Source of the DNA: JBBROS01 sp965260995 | Lineage (GTDB): Bacteria; Pseudomonadota; Alphaproteobacteria; Acetobacterales; Acetobacteraceae | Direction of reading: 5' to 3' | DNA: 64,000 nt | Assembly (NCBI GenBank): GCA_965260995.1 | Contig: CBDHCD010000003.1 | Coordinates: forward strand, 2,170,001-2,234,000 | Position numbers and translations under genes: made by a program | Notes under the pieces: generated by a model | The model's database searches: none | What the model was told of the DNA's origin: nothing | Seen by the model: the letters and a program-made list of their open reading frames with translations, nothing else | In this document: piece by piece, positions 36,149-44,932 of the stretch | How the letters are laid out: each line of letters opens with the position of its first letter | How positions within the stretch are numbered: the first letter of the stretch is position 1

Positions 36149-37399
36149 ATGGTTGACAGCCCTTTCCTCCGCGAGGCCGCCGCGCGCGGCTTCATCTTCC
36201 AGTGCACCGACGAAGCCGCCCTGGACCAGGCGCTCCTCGCCGGCGCGGTCGGCGGCTACATCGGCTTCGACTGCACCGCCGACAGCCTGCACGTCGGCAA
36301 CCTCGTCCAGATCATGCTGCTCCGCCTGTTGCAGCGGCACGGCCATCACCCGGTCGTGCTGATGGGCGGCGGCACCACGCGCATCGGCGACCCGTCCGGG
36401 AAGGACGAGGCCCGGCAGATGCTGGACGACGCCCGCATCGCCCAGAACATGGCGGCGATCCAGGGCTGCGTCGCCCCGTTCGTGCGGTTCGGGACCGGCC
36501 CTGGCGACGCGGCCCTGGCCAACAACGCCGACTGGCTCGACGAACTCGGCTACATCGAGCTGCTGCGCGACGTCGGCCCCCATTTCACCATCGGCCGGAT
36601 GCTGACCTTCGACAGCGTGCGCGCCCGGCTGGAGCGGGAGCAGCCGCTCACCTTCCTCGAATTTAACTACATGATCCTGCAAAGCTACGACTTCCGCGAA
36701 CTGCTGCGGCGGCGAGGCGTCGTGCTGCAGATGGGCGGGTCCGACCAGTGGGGCAACATCGTCTCCGGCGTCGAGCTGGTGCGGCGAACGGACGGCCGCC
36801 AGGTGTTCGGGCTGACGACGCCGCTGATCACCACGGCGGGCGGGGCCAAGATGGGCAAGACCGCCCGGGGCGCGGTGTGGCTGCGCGCCGACCGGCTGTC
36901 GCCCTACGACTACTGGCAGTTCTGGCGCAACACCGAGGACGCGGACGTGGGCCGCTTCCTGCGCCTGTTCACCGACCTGCCGCTCGACGAGATCGCCCGG
37001 CTGGAGGCGCTGCCGGGGGCCGCGGTGAACGAGGCCAAGAAGCGGCTGGCCACCGAGGCGACCGCCATCGCGCACGGGTGCGAGCAGGCGGAACGGGCGG
37101 CGGAAACGGCCCGGCAGGTGTTCGAAGCAAACCAAGCAACAGCGGCGACGACGCTGCCGACGTTCGAGGCGGCGGGAACGGCCTTGCAAGCGGGAATGCC
37201 AGTCGTGCAACTGCTGGTCGATTCGGGTCTTGCGGCCAGCAAGGGCGAGGCGCGGCGGCTGATCCGCGGCGGCGGTGCCCGCGTCAACGACGTGCCGGTG
37301 GCGGACGAGGCGGCGATGGTGACGGCCGGCGACGCCCGGGACGGCGCGATCAAGCTGTCGGCCGGCAAGAAGCAGCACCGGCTGATCCGGGGCGTCTAA
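36149..37399 (+). CDS. tyrS: Tyrosyl-tRNA synthetase
   Basis: 416 residues. Tyr site GGYIGFDCTADSLHVGNL (HIGH-like HVGN), LNYMILQSYDF, QMGGSDQWGNI, KMSKS-like loop GAKMGKTARGAVWL, and a C-terminal S4 RNA-binding domain (SGLAASKGEARRLIRGGGARVN). It charges tRNA-Tyr. The stop overlaps the convergent HAD gene stop within CTAA. Confidence 0.97.
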   Translation: MVDSPFLREAAARGFIFQCTDEAALDQALLAGAVGGYIGFDCTADSLHVGNLVQIMLLRLLQRHGHHPVVLMGGGTTRIGDPSGKDEARQMLDDARIAQNMAAIQGCVAPFVRFGTGPGDAALANNADWLDELGYIELLRDVGPHFTIGRMLTFDSVRARLEREQPLTFLEFNYMILQSYDFRELLRRRGVVLQMGGSDQWGNIVSGVELVRRTDGRQVFGLTTPLITTAGGAKMGKTARGAVWLRADRLSPYDYWQFWRNTEDADVGRFLRLFTDLPLDEIARLEALPGAAVNEAKKRLATEATAIAHGCEQAERAAETARQVFEANQATAATTLPTFEAAGTALQAGMPVVQLLVDSGLAASKGEARRLIRGGGARVNDVPVADEAAMVTAGDARDGAIKLSAGKKQHRLIRGV

Positions 37400-38097
37400 G
37401 GCATCAACCGGTCGGCCAGCGCCTCGACGCTGTCCACGGCGTGGTCCCAATCCTGCTCCGGCCCAGCATCCCTGGCCTGGCCCGGGCCGTGCTCGGTCGG
37501 CCGCGCGATGAAGGCGGTGCGCAGGCCATGACGCCGGGCGGCGGCGAGGTCGCTGTTATGGGCGGCGCACAGCATGACCTGCTCGGGGGGCAGGTCCAGC
37601 AACCGGGCGGCACCCAGGTAGGTTTCGGGGTCCGGCTTGTAATGGCGGAACACCTCGGCGCACAGCACCAGGTCCCACGGCAACCCGGCCTGCTTGGCCA
37701 TGTTGGTCAACAGCGCGACGCCGCCGTTGGACAGCGGGCTGAGGATGAACCCGCGCTTCAGCCGCACCAGGCCGGGCACGCTGTCCGGCCAGGGGCGCAG
37801 GCGGTGCCAGCCGCGGTTGATCCAGTCCATCGCCGCCTCGTCGAGCCCGGCCAGCCCGAACCGCGGCGCGAGCGCGTCGAGCGAGGCCCGGTGCAGCGCG
37901 TCGAGGTTGCGCCACGGCGTCTCCCCGCGCCGCACCCGGTCCATCGACGGCGCGTAGGCCGCGCGCCAGGCGTCGACCAGCCCCGCCCAGTCGGTGGCGA
38001 GGCCCCGCTCCCGCCCCCAGGCGGACAGCTCGTCGATCAGGCTGCCGCGCCAGTCCACCACGGTCCCGAACACGTCGAACAGCAGCGCCTTCACCAT
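37396..38097 (-). CDS. HAD-superfamily (S)-2-haloacid dehalogenase type II
   Basis: 233 residues. Nucleophile Asp in LLFDVFGTVVDWRGS, motif II Ser in LSPLSNGG, Lys in FRHYKPDPETYLGAARLL and acidic motif in CAAHNSDLAAARRHGL (N for one acid). The family hydrolyses the C-halogen bond of 2-haloacids through a covalent Asp ester; other HAD phosphatases are less like it. Whether haloacids are the true substrate is unknown. The start precedes the AsmA-like stop by 10 bases on the same strand, so they are probably cotranscribed. Confidence 0.85.
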   Translation of the reverse strand: MVKALLFDVFGTVVDWRGSLIDELSAWGRERGLATDWAGLVDAWRAAYAPSMDRVRRGETPWRNLDALHRASLDALAPRFGLAGLDEAAMDWINRGWHRLRPWPDSVPGLVRLKRGFILSPLSNGGVALLTNMAKQAGLPWDLVLCAEVFRHYKPDPETYLGAARLLDLPPEQVMLCAAHNSDLAAARRHGLRTAFIARPTEHGPGQARDAGPEQDWDHAVDSVEALADRLMP

Positions 38098-38107
38098 GCC
38101 GGGTCCC

Positions 38108-41100
38108 TCAGTCGAAGATGTGGAACAGCCCGCGCAGGAAGCCCGGCGTCAAGGCCGAGAGCGGGTTCACCACCACGGACGGGTCGCCGAGCGGCCCGCG
38201 CAGCCCGTAGTCGAGCGCGACCAATCCGCCGCCCTGTTCGTTGCGGAACAGGCGACCGAGCAGCGGGATGCGGCCCAAGGCCGAGTTGACGACGTAGGCC
38301 GGCACCACCGTGCCCTTGAGGTCGATCACCTGCCGCTTGGTGTCGATCCGTCCTTTGGCGGTCAGGCCGAGCGAGGCGCTGAACGCCCGCGCGTCGGTGA
38401 TGTCCAGCACCGGGCCGCCGAGACGGAACGGCAGCACGAGGTCGGTGAAGAACAGGCCAGGGCCGCTCAACGCGTCCCCGAGGCCGTAGATGGTCAGCGC
38501 CTGCAGCAGCTTGCCGAGGACCGGCGCTTGGCGGACGTGGAACTCGCGCAGCTCCGCCGTACCGGCGAGCGGCGGGTCCGGGCGGCCGTCGTCGTAGCGG
38601 GCGTCGAGCGAAAGCTGCCCGCCCTGCACGGTGTCGACCAGGTCCAACGCCCGCAGCAGCGCGCCACCGTCCGCGGACCGCACCACGACCCGGCGGCCGG
38701 CGGCCTCGGGCCGCACCGTGGCGACCAGGCGTTCCGGCCCGTTGGAGGTCGCGCGCAGGCTGGCGAGGCGGCGGCCGTCGTGCTCGGCGTGCGCGGTGAC
38801 GCCGGACACGCCGCCGCCGTCTGACAGCATGACACGGTCGAACCGCACGTCGGCGACCCAGGGCGTGTCCGAGTCCCCTCCCTCGGCCGGGGGCCGGGCG
38901 GATGCGGACGACACCGCGTCCGACAGGTCGAGCACCGCGCCCGACAACGTGGCCCGAATGGCCCCACCGGGCTTGTCCGGGAAGCGCACCTGGCCGCGTG
39001 CCCGGGTCCGGCCGAGCACGACGCTGTCCAGCACCAGCAGCCGCGGCGCGGCGCCGATCAGCTCGCCCCGGCCCTCGATCGCCATGCCCGGTCCCCTGGC
39101 CCGCAACCGGTCGATGCCCACCAGCTTGTCGTCGCGCAGCAGCACGCGGGCGCTCATCTCGGCCGGCTGCCCCGGTGGCTTGCGCCAGCCGGGCAGCGCC
39201 AGCGCCGCGCCGCGCAGGTCGGCGTTGACCTGCAGCTCGGCCGTCGTGTCCCGGCGTTGAACATAGCGGGCGGTGAACGCGCCCGAGCCCTTCTCGATCA
39301 GCCCGCCCGGATCAAGGCCGATGGCGGCCAGTTGCGGCGCGGTGACCCGCCCCGTCGCCTGCGCCCGCTCCACCACCTGGTCCGGCGGCCCGGGCTTGAA
39401 GTCCATCTCCACCGCGATCTCGGCCGGGATGCCGCCCACCGCCGCCGTGCCGGACGCGGTGAACATCTCCGAGGTGGCGTGGACCTTGACGTCGCCGTGG
39501 TCCAGGTCGCGCCCCGCCACCAGCCCGCCGAGCCGCAGGCCGCCGACCCGGGCCTGCGCGTCGATTTTCACGTCGTCGAAGTCGAGGTCGTGGTTCAGCG
39601 GCAGGCTGACCCCCAGCCGCCCGGAGAACGACCCGGCCGGGCCGCGCATCGGGATCGGCTTGCGGTCCAGCAGCCGCAACCGGGGATGCTTGAGCAACGC
39701 GAGCAACTCCGCCACCCCGCCCGAGGCGTCCGCCGACACGGTGAGGAACTGGTCGCGCACCGTCAGCCCGGTGATCTCCACCACCCCGTCCTTCAGAGCC
39801 ATCGGTCCCTGCCGCGCGCTCGGCACCGCGATGGTGAGCCGGTCGGGCCGCGTGATCGTCAGCAGCGCCCGGGCGTGCTCGATCGGGGGCGCCGGGCGCA
39901 GCCACCAGATCGTCACGTCCTCACCCGCGAGGCTGCCGTCGGCCGAGGTCACGGCGAGGTGGGCCAGGTCAGCGGACGCTTCCAGGCCGAGCCGGATCGT
40001 CCCGTCGCGCGCCGTCCCCGCCGTGATGTTGTCCACGAGCCAGGGCCGGACGTGGCCGCCGAGACGCGCGGGCCACAGACTGCCGAGGTCGGCAAACGCC
40101 AACTGATCGAGCGAGGCCTGCACCGTGGCGACGATGCCGTTCCGCCGCGCCTCGGCCTGCCCGCTGGCGAGGAGGATCGTCGGTCGCCCCGCGCCGGGTG
40201 GCCGCAGCACCACCTTCGCGCCACGCACCGCGACCTTGGCTGGCCGGTCCCAGACCGGCTGGTCCCACGCGGCGTCCGCGTCGAGGGCGAGGGCGTCGAA
40301 GCCGATCTCCGCGCCGGCCACGCGCGCCAGCCCGGCCCCGGCCTCGGCGTGCAGCGTCGCGGAGACCGGCCGCAGCGTCGGCGACAGCAGCATCGTTGCC
40401 GACGCCTGGACGGGCGCCTCCATCGCGCCGCGGGCGCTCAGGCCCGTGGCCTGCTGCAGCGCGCCGGCGGCATCGGCGGCGGCCAGCGGCGCGAGCGTCG
40501 CCTGCACCCGCGTCCCGTCCGACGCCAGTTCGGCATGGGCCGCCAGCCTGGCCCGCGCGCCGCCGTACGCGACCGTCGCCGCCGCATCGCCGATGACCCC
40601 GCCACCCGCCTGCCGCCGCAGGTCGAGCGCCTCGACTCCCAGGCGCCAGACGCCGCCCCGCGCCTGGTCGCGCAGCGCGAACGTGGAGTCGGACAGCCGG
40701 ACGCGGCGGAGCTGCGCCAGCCGCTCCACGCCGGGCCACTCCATGCCGGGCCGCTCCACGCCGGGCCGCTCGGTGCCGGGCCGCTCCACGCCGGGCCGCT
40801 CGGCGCCGGGACCTGGCCGGGCCGCGTCCGGCCGGGCCGGCCGCGCGAGTTCGGCGATGCTGTCGGCCAGGCTCGGGCCAGGTTCGCCACCGCCGCCGCT
40901 CATGCTCAGGTCGAGGCCGGCCAGGTCCAGCGACACCGAGCCGTCCACGCCGCGGAGCAGGCGCATGTCGAGCCCGGTCGCCGCCACGTCGCGCGGCACG
41001 ACCCGGCCCAGGAGCAGCCGGCTCAACGACAGGCTGACATCCAGCCCGGTGGCCGAGACGACGGCCGCCCCTGCCGGGCCACGCAGCGCCACGTCGCCCA

Positions 41101-41356
41101 GGTGCACGTCGAGGCCGCTTCCCGCCCCCTCGGCGAACCCGCCCCACGCCAGCGTCGCCGCGCCGATCGACAGCCGCCCCGGGATGGCGGACGCCGCCCG
41201 CTCGATCCGCGGGATCGCCCAGCCAAGGTCGAGCGGCCCCTGCGACAGCCGCCACGCCAGCCCGGCCCCCGCCACCGTCGCCAGCATCAGCAGCGCCACC
41301 GCCAGCGCCAGCAGCCCGCGCAGCAGCCGGCCGCACGCCGAGCCGAGCACGCTCAT
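38108..41356 (-). CDS. AsmA-like / YhdP-type (DUF3971) envelope protein
   Basis: 1082 residues with one N-terminal anchor helix (LLALAVALLMLATVAGAGLAW) and a very long beta-rich periplasmic part. The C-terminal third has the AsmA-like-2 features: LDARYDDG, LRQAPVLGKLLQALTIYGLGD-like block and FSASLGLTAKGRIDTKRQ. YhdP/TamB relatives bridge inner and outer membrane and move phospholipid. About residues 181-210 hold tandem ERPG-type pentapeptides (15-bp DNA repeats). The gene is divergent from glnE, 50 bases between starts. Confidence 0.88.
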   Translation of the reverse strand: MSVLGSACGRLLRGLLALAVALLMLATVAGAGLAWRLSQGPLDLGWAIPRIERAASAIPGRLSIGAATLAWGGFAEGAGSGLDVHLGDVALRGPAGAAVVSATGLDVSLSLSRLLLGRVVPRDVAATGLDMRLLRGVDGSVSLDLAGLDLSMSGGGGEPGPSLADSIAELARPARPDAARPGPGAERPGVERPGTERPGVERPGMEWPGVERLAQLRRVRLSDSTFALRDQARGGVWRLGVEALDLRRQAGGGVIGDAAATVAYGGARARLAAHAELASDGTRVQATLAPLAAADAAGALQQATGLSARGAMEAPVQASATMLLSPTLRPVSATLHAEAGAGLARVAGAEIGFDALALDADAAWDQPVWDRPAKVAVRGAKVVLRPPGAGRPTILLASGQAEARRNGIVATVQASLDQLAFADLGSLWPARLGGHVRPWLVDNITAGTARDGTIRLGLEASADLAHLAVTSADGSLAGEDVTIWWLRPAPPIEHARALLTITRPDRLTIAVPSARQGPMALKDGVVEITGLTVRDQFLTVSADASGGVAELLALLKHPRLRLLDRKPIPMRGPAGSFSGRLGVSLPLNHDLDFDDVKIDAQARVGGLRLGGLVAGRDLDHGDVKVHATSEMFTASGTAAVGGIPAEIAVEMDFKPGPPDQVVERAQATGRVTAPQLAAIGLDPGGLIEKGSGAFTARYVQRRDTTAELQVNADLRGAALALPGWRKPPGQPAEMSARVLLRDDKLVGIDRLRARGPGMAIEGRGELIGAAPRLLVLDSVVLGRTRARGQVRFPDKPGGAIRATLSGAVLDLSDAVSSASARPPAEGGDSDTPWVADVRFDRVMLSDGGGVSGVTAHAEHDGRRLASLRATSNGPERLVATVRPEAAGRRVVVRSADGGALLRALDLVDTVQGGQLSLDARYDDGRPDPPLAGTAELREFHVRQAPVLGKLLQALTIYGLGDALSGPGLFFTDLVLPFRLGGPVLDITDARAFSASLGLTAKGRIDTKRQVIDLKGTVVPAYVVNSALGRIPLLGRLFRNEQGGGLVALDYGLRGPLGDPSVVVNPLSALTPGFLRGLFHIFD
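40726..40812. repeat. 15-bp tandem repeats inside the AsmA-like gene
   Basis: About six near-identical 15-bp units (core GCCGGGCCGCTC on the plus strand) encoding tandem pentapeptides of the type G-V/M/T/A-E-R/W-P in the linker after the N-terminal domain. Copy-number change keeps the frame. Confidence 0.85.
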
Positions 41357-41406
41357 CGCCCGCCCATGTTGACGACAGCCCGCCTCGGTGCCCAGGCTCC
41401 GCCCCG

Positions 41407-44331
41407 ATGCTCCACACGCCTCCTGCCCCGCCGGGCTGGCCCGCCGCCGCGGACCCGGCCGCCGCCGAACGCCTGATCGAGCGCTTCGCCGCCCAGTCGC
41501 CCGCCGCCGCCGCGCTGGCCGGCACGCCGGGGGGTGCCGCGATGCTGCGCGCGGTCGGCGGCGGCAGCCCGTTCCTGTCCGACCTCGCGGTGCGCGAGCA
41601 CGCCTGCGCCGTGGCCTTCGCGGCGTCCGGTCCCGAGGCGGCCGCGGCCGAGGCGATGGCGGCGTTGGCGGCCACCAGCCCGGCCGCGACGCGGGCGCAG
41701 GTCGCGGCGGCGATGCGTCACGCCAAGCGCCGGGTCGCGCTCGTGGTCGCGCTGGCCGACATCGGCGGCCTTTGGGGTCTGGCGCGGGTCACGGACGCGA
41801 TCTCCGGCCTCGCCGAGGCCGCGCTGCGGCTGGCGGTCGCGCACCTGGCGCTCGCCGCCCACCAGGCCGGCGCGCTCCGCTTGCCCGATCCGTCCGACCC
41901 GGCGCGGGACTGCGGCCTGATCGTGCTCGGGATGGGCAAGCTGGGCGCGCGGGAGCTGAACTACTCGAGCGACATCGACCTCGTGCTGCTGTATGACCCC
42001 GCCGCCCATCCCGACCCCGACACGCTGGGCGCGACCTATACACGCATCGCGCGCGCGCTGGTCACTATGATGGAGGCGCGCGACGCCGACGGCTACGTTT
42101 TCCGCACCGACCTGCGCCTGCGCCCCGACCCGGCCGCGACCCCGCCCGCCGTGGCCCTGCCCGCCGCCATCGCCTACTACGAGAGCCTGGGCCAGAACTG
42201 GGAACGGGCGGCGATGATCAAGGCCCGCCCCGTCGCCGGCGACATCCCGCGCGGCCAGGCGTTCCTCGCCGCCATCCGCCCCTTCGTCTGGCGGCGGCAG
42301 CTCGACTTCGCCGCCATCGCCGACCTGCACGCGATGAAGCGGCGGATCGACACGCACCGCGGCTTCGCCCCCGGCACGCCCGCCGCCGGGCTCGCCGGCC
42401 ACGACGTCAAGCTCGGCCCGGGCGGCATCCGCGAGGTGGAGTTCGCGGTGCAGACGCTCCAGCTCGTCTGGGGCGGGCGCGAGCCGTTCGTGCGCGACGG
42501 CACGACGCTGGGCGCGCTGCGGCGGCTGGTGCGGGCCGGGCACGTGAGCCGCCGGGCCGCCGCCGAGCTCGCCGTCGCCTACCGCCTGCTGCGCCGGGTC
42601 GAGCACCGGCTGCAGATGGTGGCCGATCGTCAGACCCACCTGTTGCCGGACAAGCCGGAGGAGCTGACCCGCTTCGCCGTCTTCCTGGGGTGCGCCGACG
42701 CCGACGCCCTGGCCGCGCTGCTCGGGCGCCACATGGCGCACGTGCGCGCCCGCTACGCCGCGGTGTTCGAGACGGTGCCGGACCCGCAAGGCCCGGTGCC
42801 GCCGTTCGACCTCACCGGCCCCGACCTGCCCGAGGCGACCGCGGAGCGGCTGCGCGGCCTGGGGTTCCACAACCCGGCCGGCGTGGTCGCCACCTTGCGC
42901 GGCTGGCAGGCGGGCCGAGTGCGGGCGCTGCGCTCGGCGCGGTCGCGCGAGCTGATGGACGCCGTGCTGCCGCCCCTGCTCGCCGCCCTGGGCGCGCAGC
43001 CCGACCCGGACGCCGCCTTTTTCCGGTTCGACGCCATGCTGTCGCGCCAGCCGGCCGGGGTGCAACTCCTGTCCATGTTCCAGCGCAACCCGGCGCTGCT
43101 GGAGCGGGTCGCGGCCGTGCTGGGCGCGTCGCCGAGCCTGGCCGATCACCTGGCCGGCGTGCCCAGCGCCCTCGAAGGCCTGCTGACCCCGCCGGACGCC
43201 GCCGACGCGTCGCCCGCGCACCGCCTGGCGCGGCAGCTCGGGGACGCGCGCACCCTGGAAGACGTGGTCGCCATCACCAGCCGCCTGGTGCGCGCCGAGG
43301 AGTTCCGCTTGTGCAGCGCCCAACTGGACGGCGCGATCGACGCCGACGAGGCCGGGTTCGCGCGCACCGCCCTGGCCGACGCCGCGTTGCAGGCGCTGCT
43401 GCCCGCCGTGCTCGCGGAGCAGGAGCGGCGTCACGGCCGGGTGCGCGGCGGCGACGTCGCCGTGGTGGCGCTCGGCAAGGCCGGCAGCGAGGAGATGATG
43501 GCCGGCTCCGACCTTGACCTGATGCTGCTCTACACGCACCCGGCGGGCGTAACCGCGAGCACCGGCGCTCGCGGCCTGGCCCCGAGCCAATGGTTCATCC
43601 GCGCGGCGCACGCGTTCGTGGCCGCCCTCACCGCCCCCGGCGCGGTCGGGCCGCTCTACGCGGTCGACATGCGGCTGCGCCCGTCCGGCAACAAGGGTCC
43701 GGTGGCCGTCTCGCTCGACGGCTTCGCCCGCTATCACGCCGAGGACGCCTGGACGTGGGAACGCATGGCGCTGACCCGGGCGCGGGTGGTGGCCGGCCGC
43801 CCCGCGGTCCGGGCCAGGGCGGAGCGGGCCATCGCGCGGGCGCTTGCGAGGCCGGTCGATCCGGCGCGGACCCGGGCCGACGCGGCCGACATGCGGCGGC
43901 GCCTGCTGCGGGACCTGCCTCCTTCTGGACCGTGGGACGTCAAGCTGCGGCCCGGCGGCGGCATGGAAGTGGAGTTCGTCGCCCAGGTGCTGCAGCTCGC
44001 CTACGGCGTGCGGCCGGGCTGTCAGAACACGGCGCGCGCGCTGCGGCGCTTGGCGGCGGACGGCGCGCTGCCCGGCGACGAGGCCGCGGCGTTGATCCGG
44101 GCCGACCTGCTCTGGCGCACGATCCAGGGCATGGTGCGCATCACCGTCGGGCGGGGCGCGGCGGCGCTGCCGGCCGCGGCCGCCGAGGCGCTGCTGCGCG
44201 CGGCGGGCCGGGCCGAGGGCGGGCGGGCCGAGGATGGGGGGCTTGATCTCGCCGCGCTCCACGTCAGCATGGACCAGGCGGCGCGAACGGTGCGCCGCAT
44301 CTTCGACCAGCGAATCGGAGCGACCGCATGA
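41407..44331 (+). CDS. glnE: Bifunctional glutamine synthetase adenylyltransferase / deadenylase
   Basis: 974 residues. GlnE adenylylates glutamine synthetase (C-terminal catalytic domain) and removes AMP (N-terminal domain) in response to PII and glutamine. Both nucleotidyltransferase cores are seen: GMGKLGARELNYSSDIDLVLLY at about 176-197 (given in parts: GKLGARELNYSSDID) and ALGKAGSEEMMAGSDLDLML at about 691-710. The linker and the helical regulatory domain between them are intact. bcp follows with an ATGA overlap, so the two are translationally coupled. Confidence 0.95.
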   Translation: MLHTPPAPPGWPAAADPAAAERLIERFAAQSPAAAALAGTPGGAAMLRAVGGGSPFLSDLAVREHACAVAFAASGPEAAAAEAMAALAATSPAATRAQVAAAMRHAKRRVALVVALADIGGLWGLARVTDAISGLAEAALRLAVAHLALAAHQAGALRLPDPSDPARDCGLIVLGMGKLGARELNYSSDIDLVLLYDPAAHPDPDTLGATYTRIARALVTMMEARDADGYVFRTDLRLRPDPAATPPAVALPAAIAYYESLGQNWERAAMIKARPVAGDIPRGQAFLAAIRPFVWRRQLDFAAIADLHAMKRRIDTHRGFAPGTPAAGLAGHDVKLGPGGIREVEFAVQTLQLVWGGREPFVRDGTTLGALRRLVRAGHVSRRAAAELAVAYRLLRRVEHRLQMVADRQTHLLPDKPEELTRFAVFLGCADADALAALLGRHMAHVRARYAAVFETVPDPQGPVPPFDLTGPDLPEATAERLRGLGFHNPAGVVATLRGWQAGRVRALRSARSRELMDAVLPPLLAALGAQPDPDAAFFRFDAMLSRQPAGVQLLSMFQRNPALLERVAAVLGASPSLADHLAGVPSALEGLLTPPDAADASPAHRLARQLGDARTLEDVVAITSRLVRAEEFRLCSAQLDGAIDADEAGFARTALADAALQALLPAVLAEQERRHGRVRGGDVAVVALGKAGSEEMMAGSDLDLMLLYTHPAGVTASTGARGLAPSQWFIRAAHAFVAALTAPGAVGPLYAVDMRLRPSGNKGPVAVSLDGFARYHAEDAWTWERMALTRARVVAGRPAVRARAERAIARALARPVDPARTRADAADMRRRLLRDLPPSGPWDVKLRPGGGMEVEFVAQVLQLAYGVRPGCQNTARALRRLAADGALPGDEAAALIRADLLWRTIQGMVRITVGRGAAALPAAAAEALLRAAGRAEGGRAEDGGLDLAALHVSMDQAARTVRRIFDQRIGATA

Positions 44332-44792
44332 GCCTGCAACCCGGCGACCCGGCGCCGCCCTTCACCCTCGACGCCAACGGCGGCCGCACCGCCAGCCTCG
44401 ACGCCCTGCGGGGCAAGCCGTTCGTGCTGTACTTCTATCCCAAGGCCGATACGCCGGGTTGCACCAAGGAGGCGCAAGGCTTCCAGGAGATGCTCGCCGC
44501 CCTAGCGGAGGCCGAGGTCGCCGTGGTCGGGGTGTCAAAGGACAAGGTGAGGGCGCTCGATGCCTTCGCCGCCAAGTACGGGCTCACCTACCCGCTCGCC
44601 TCCGACCCGGACGGGCGCATCATCGAGGCCTACGGCGCGTGGGTCGAGAAATCCATGTACGGCAAGACCTACATGGGCATCGACCGCAGCACGGTCCTGA
44701 TCGACGCCGCGGGCCGCGTCGCCCGCATCTGGCGCAAGGTGGCGGTGCCGGGCCACGCCGCGGAGGTGCTGGAGGCGGCCCAGGCGCTGTGA
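44328..44792 (+). CDS. bcp: Thioredoxin-dependent peroxiredoxin (BCP/PrxQ type)
   Basis: 154 residues. Peroxidatic C45 in KADTPGCTKEAQGF; the usual resolving Cys five residues later (PGCTxxAC in E. coli Bcp) is replaced, so this is a 1-Cys variant of the family. Conserved YGKTYMGIDRSTVLID and WRKVAVPGHAAEV. It reduces peroxides. ATGA overlap with glnE. Confidence 0.93.
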   Translation: MSLQPGDPAPPFTLDANGGRTASLDALRGKPFVLYFYPKADTPGCTKEAQGFQEMLAALAEAEVAVVGVSKDKVRALDAFAAKYGLTYPLASDPDGRIIEAYGAWVEKSMYGKTYMGIDRSTVLIDAAGRVARIWRKVAVPGHAAEVLEAAQAL

Positions 44793-44831
44793 TGGCTCGC
44801 CGCTGGTCGCGAAGCGCGCCGACCGTTTCAG

Positions 44832-44866
44832 CTAGAGTGGTTTCGTGTTACACGAAACCACTCTAG
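44832..44866. repeat. Palindrome 1 of a repeat element between bcp and the MsrQ-like gene
   Basis: 35-base near-perfect palindrome, arms CTAGAGTGGTTTCGTG and CACGAAACCACTCTAG around TTA. Between convergent genes, it could end both transcripts, but there is no T-run. Confidence 0.8.
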
Positions 44867-44887
44867 CCACCGTTCCACGCGGTTGCT

Positions 44888-44924
44888 CAGTTTGGTCGGA
44901 CGCGAGGTGCGTCCGACCAAACTG
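44888..44924. repeat. Palindrome 2 of the same repeat element
   Basis: 37 bases: arms CAGTTTGGTCGGACGC and GCGTCCGACCAAACTG around GAGGT, followed at once by AAACCGCTCTAG, which is close to the complement of the CTAGAGTGGTTT of palindrome 1. The pair thus looks like one REP/MITE-like element spanning about 44823-44936. Confidence 0.75.
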
Positions 44925-44932
44925 AAACCGCT

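Noticed and set aside
41353..44262. 969-residue minus-strand frame over glnE
   Set aside because: Shadow of glnE, rich in Arg/Gly/His without domain signature.
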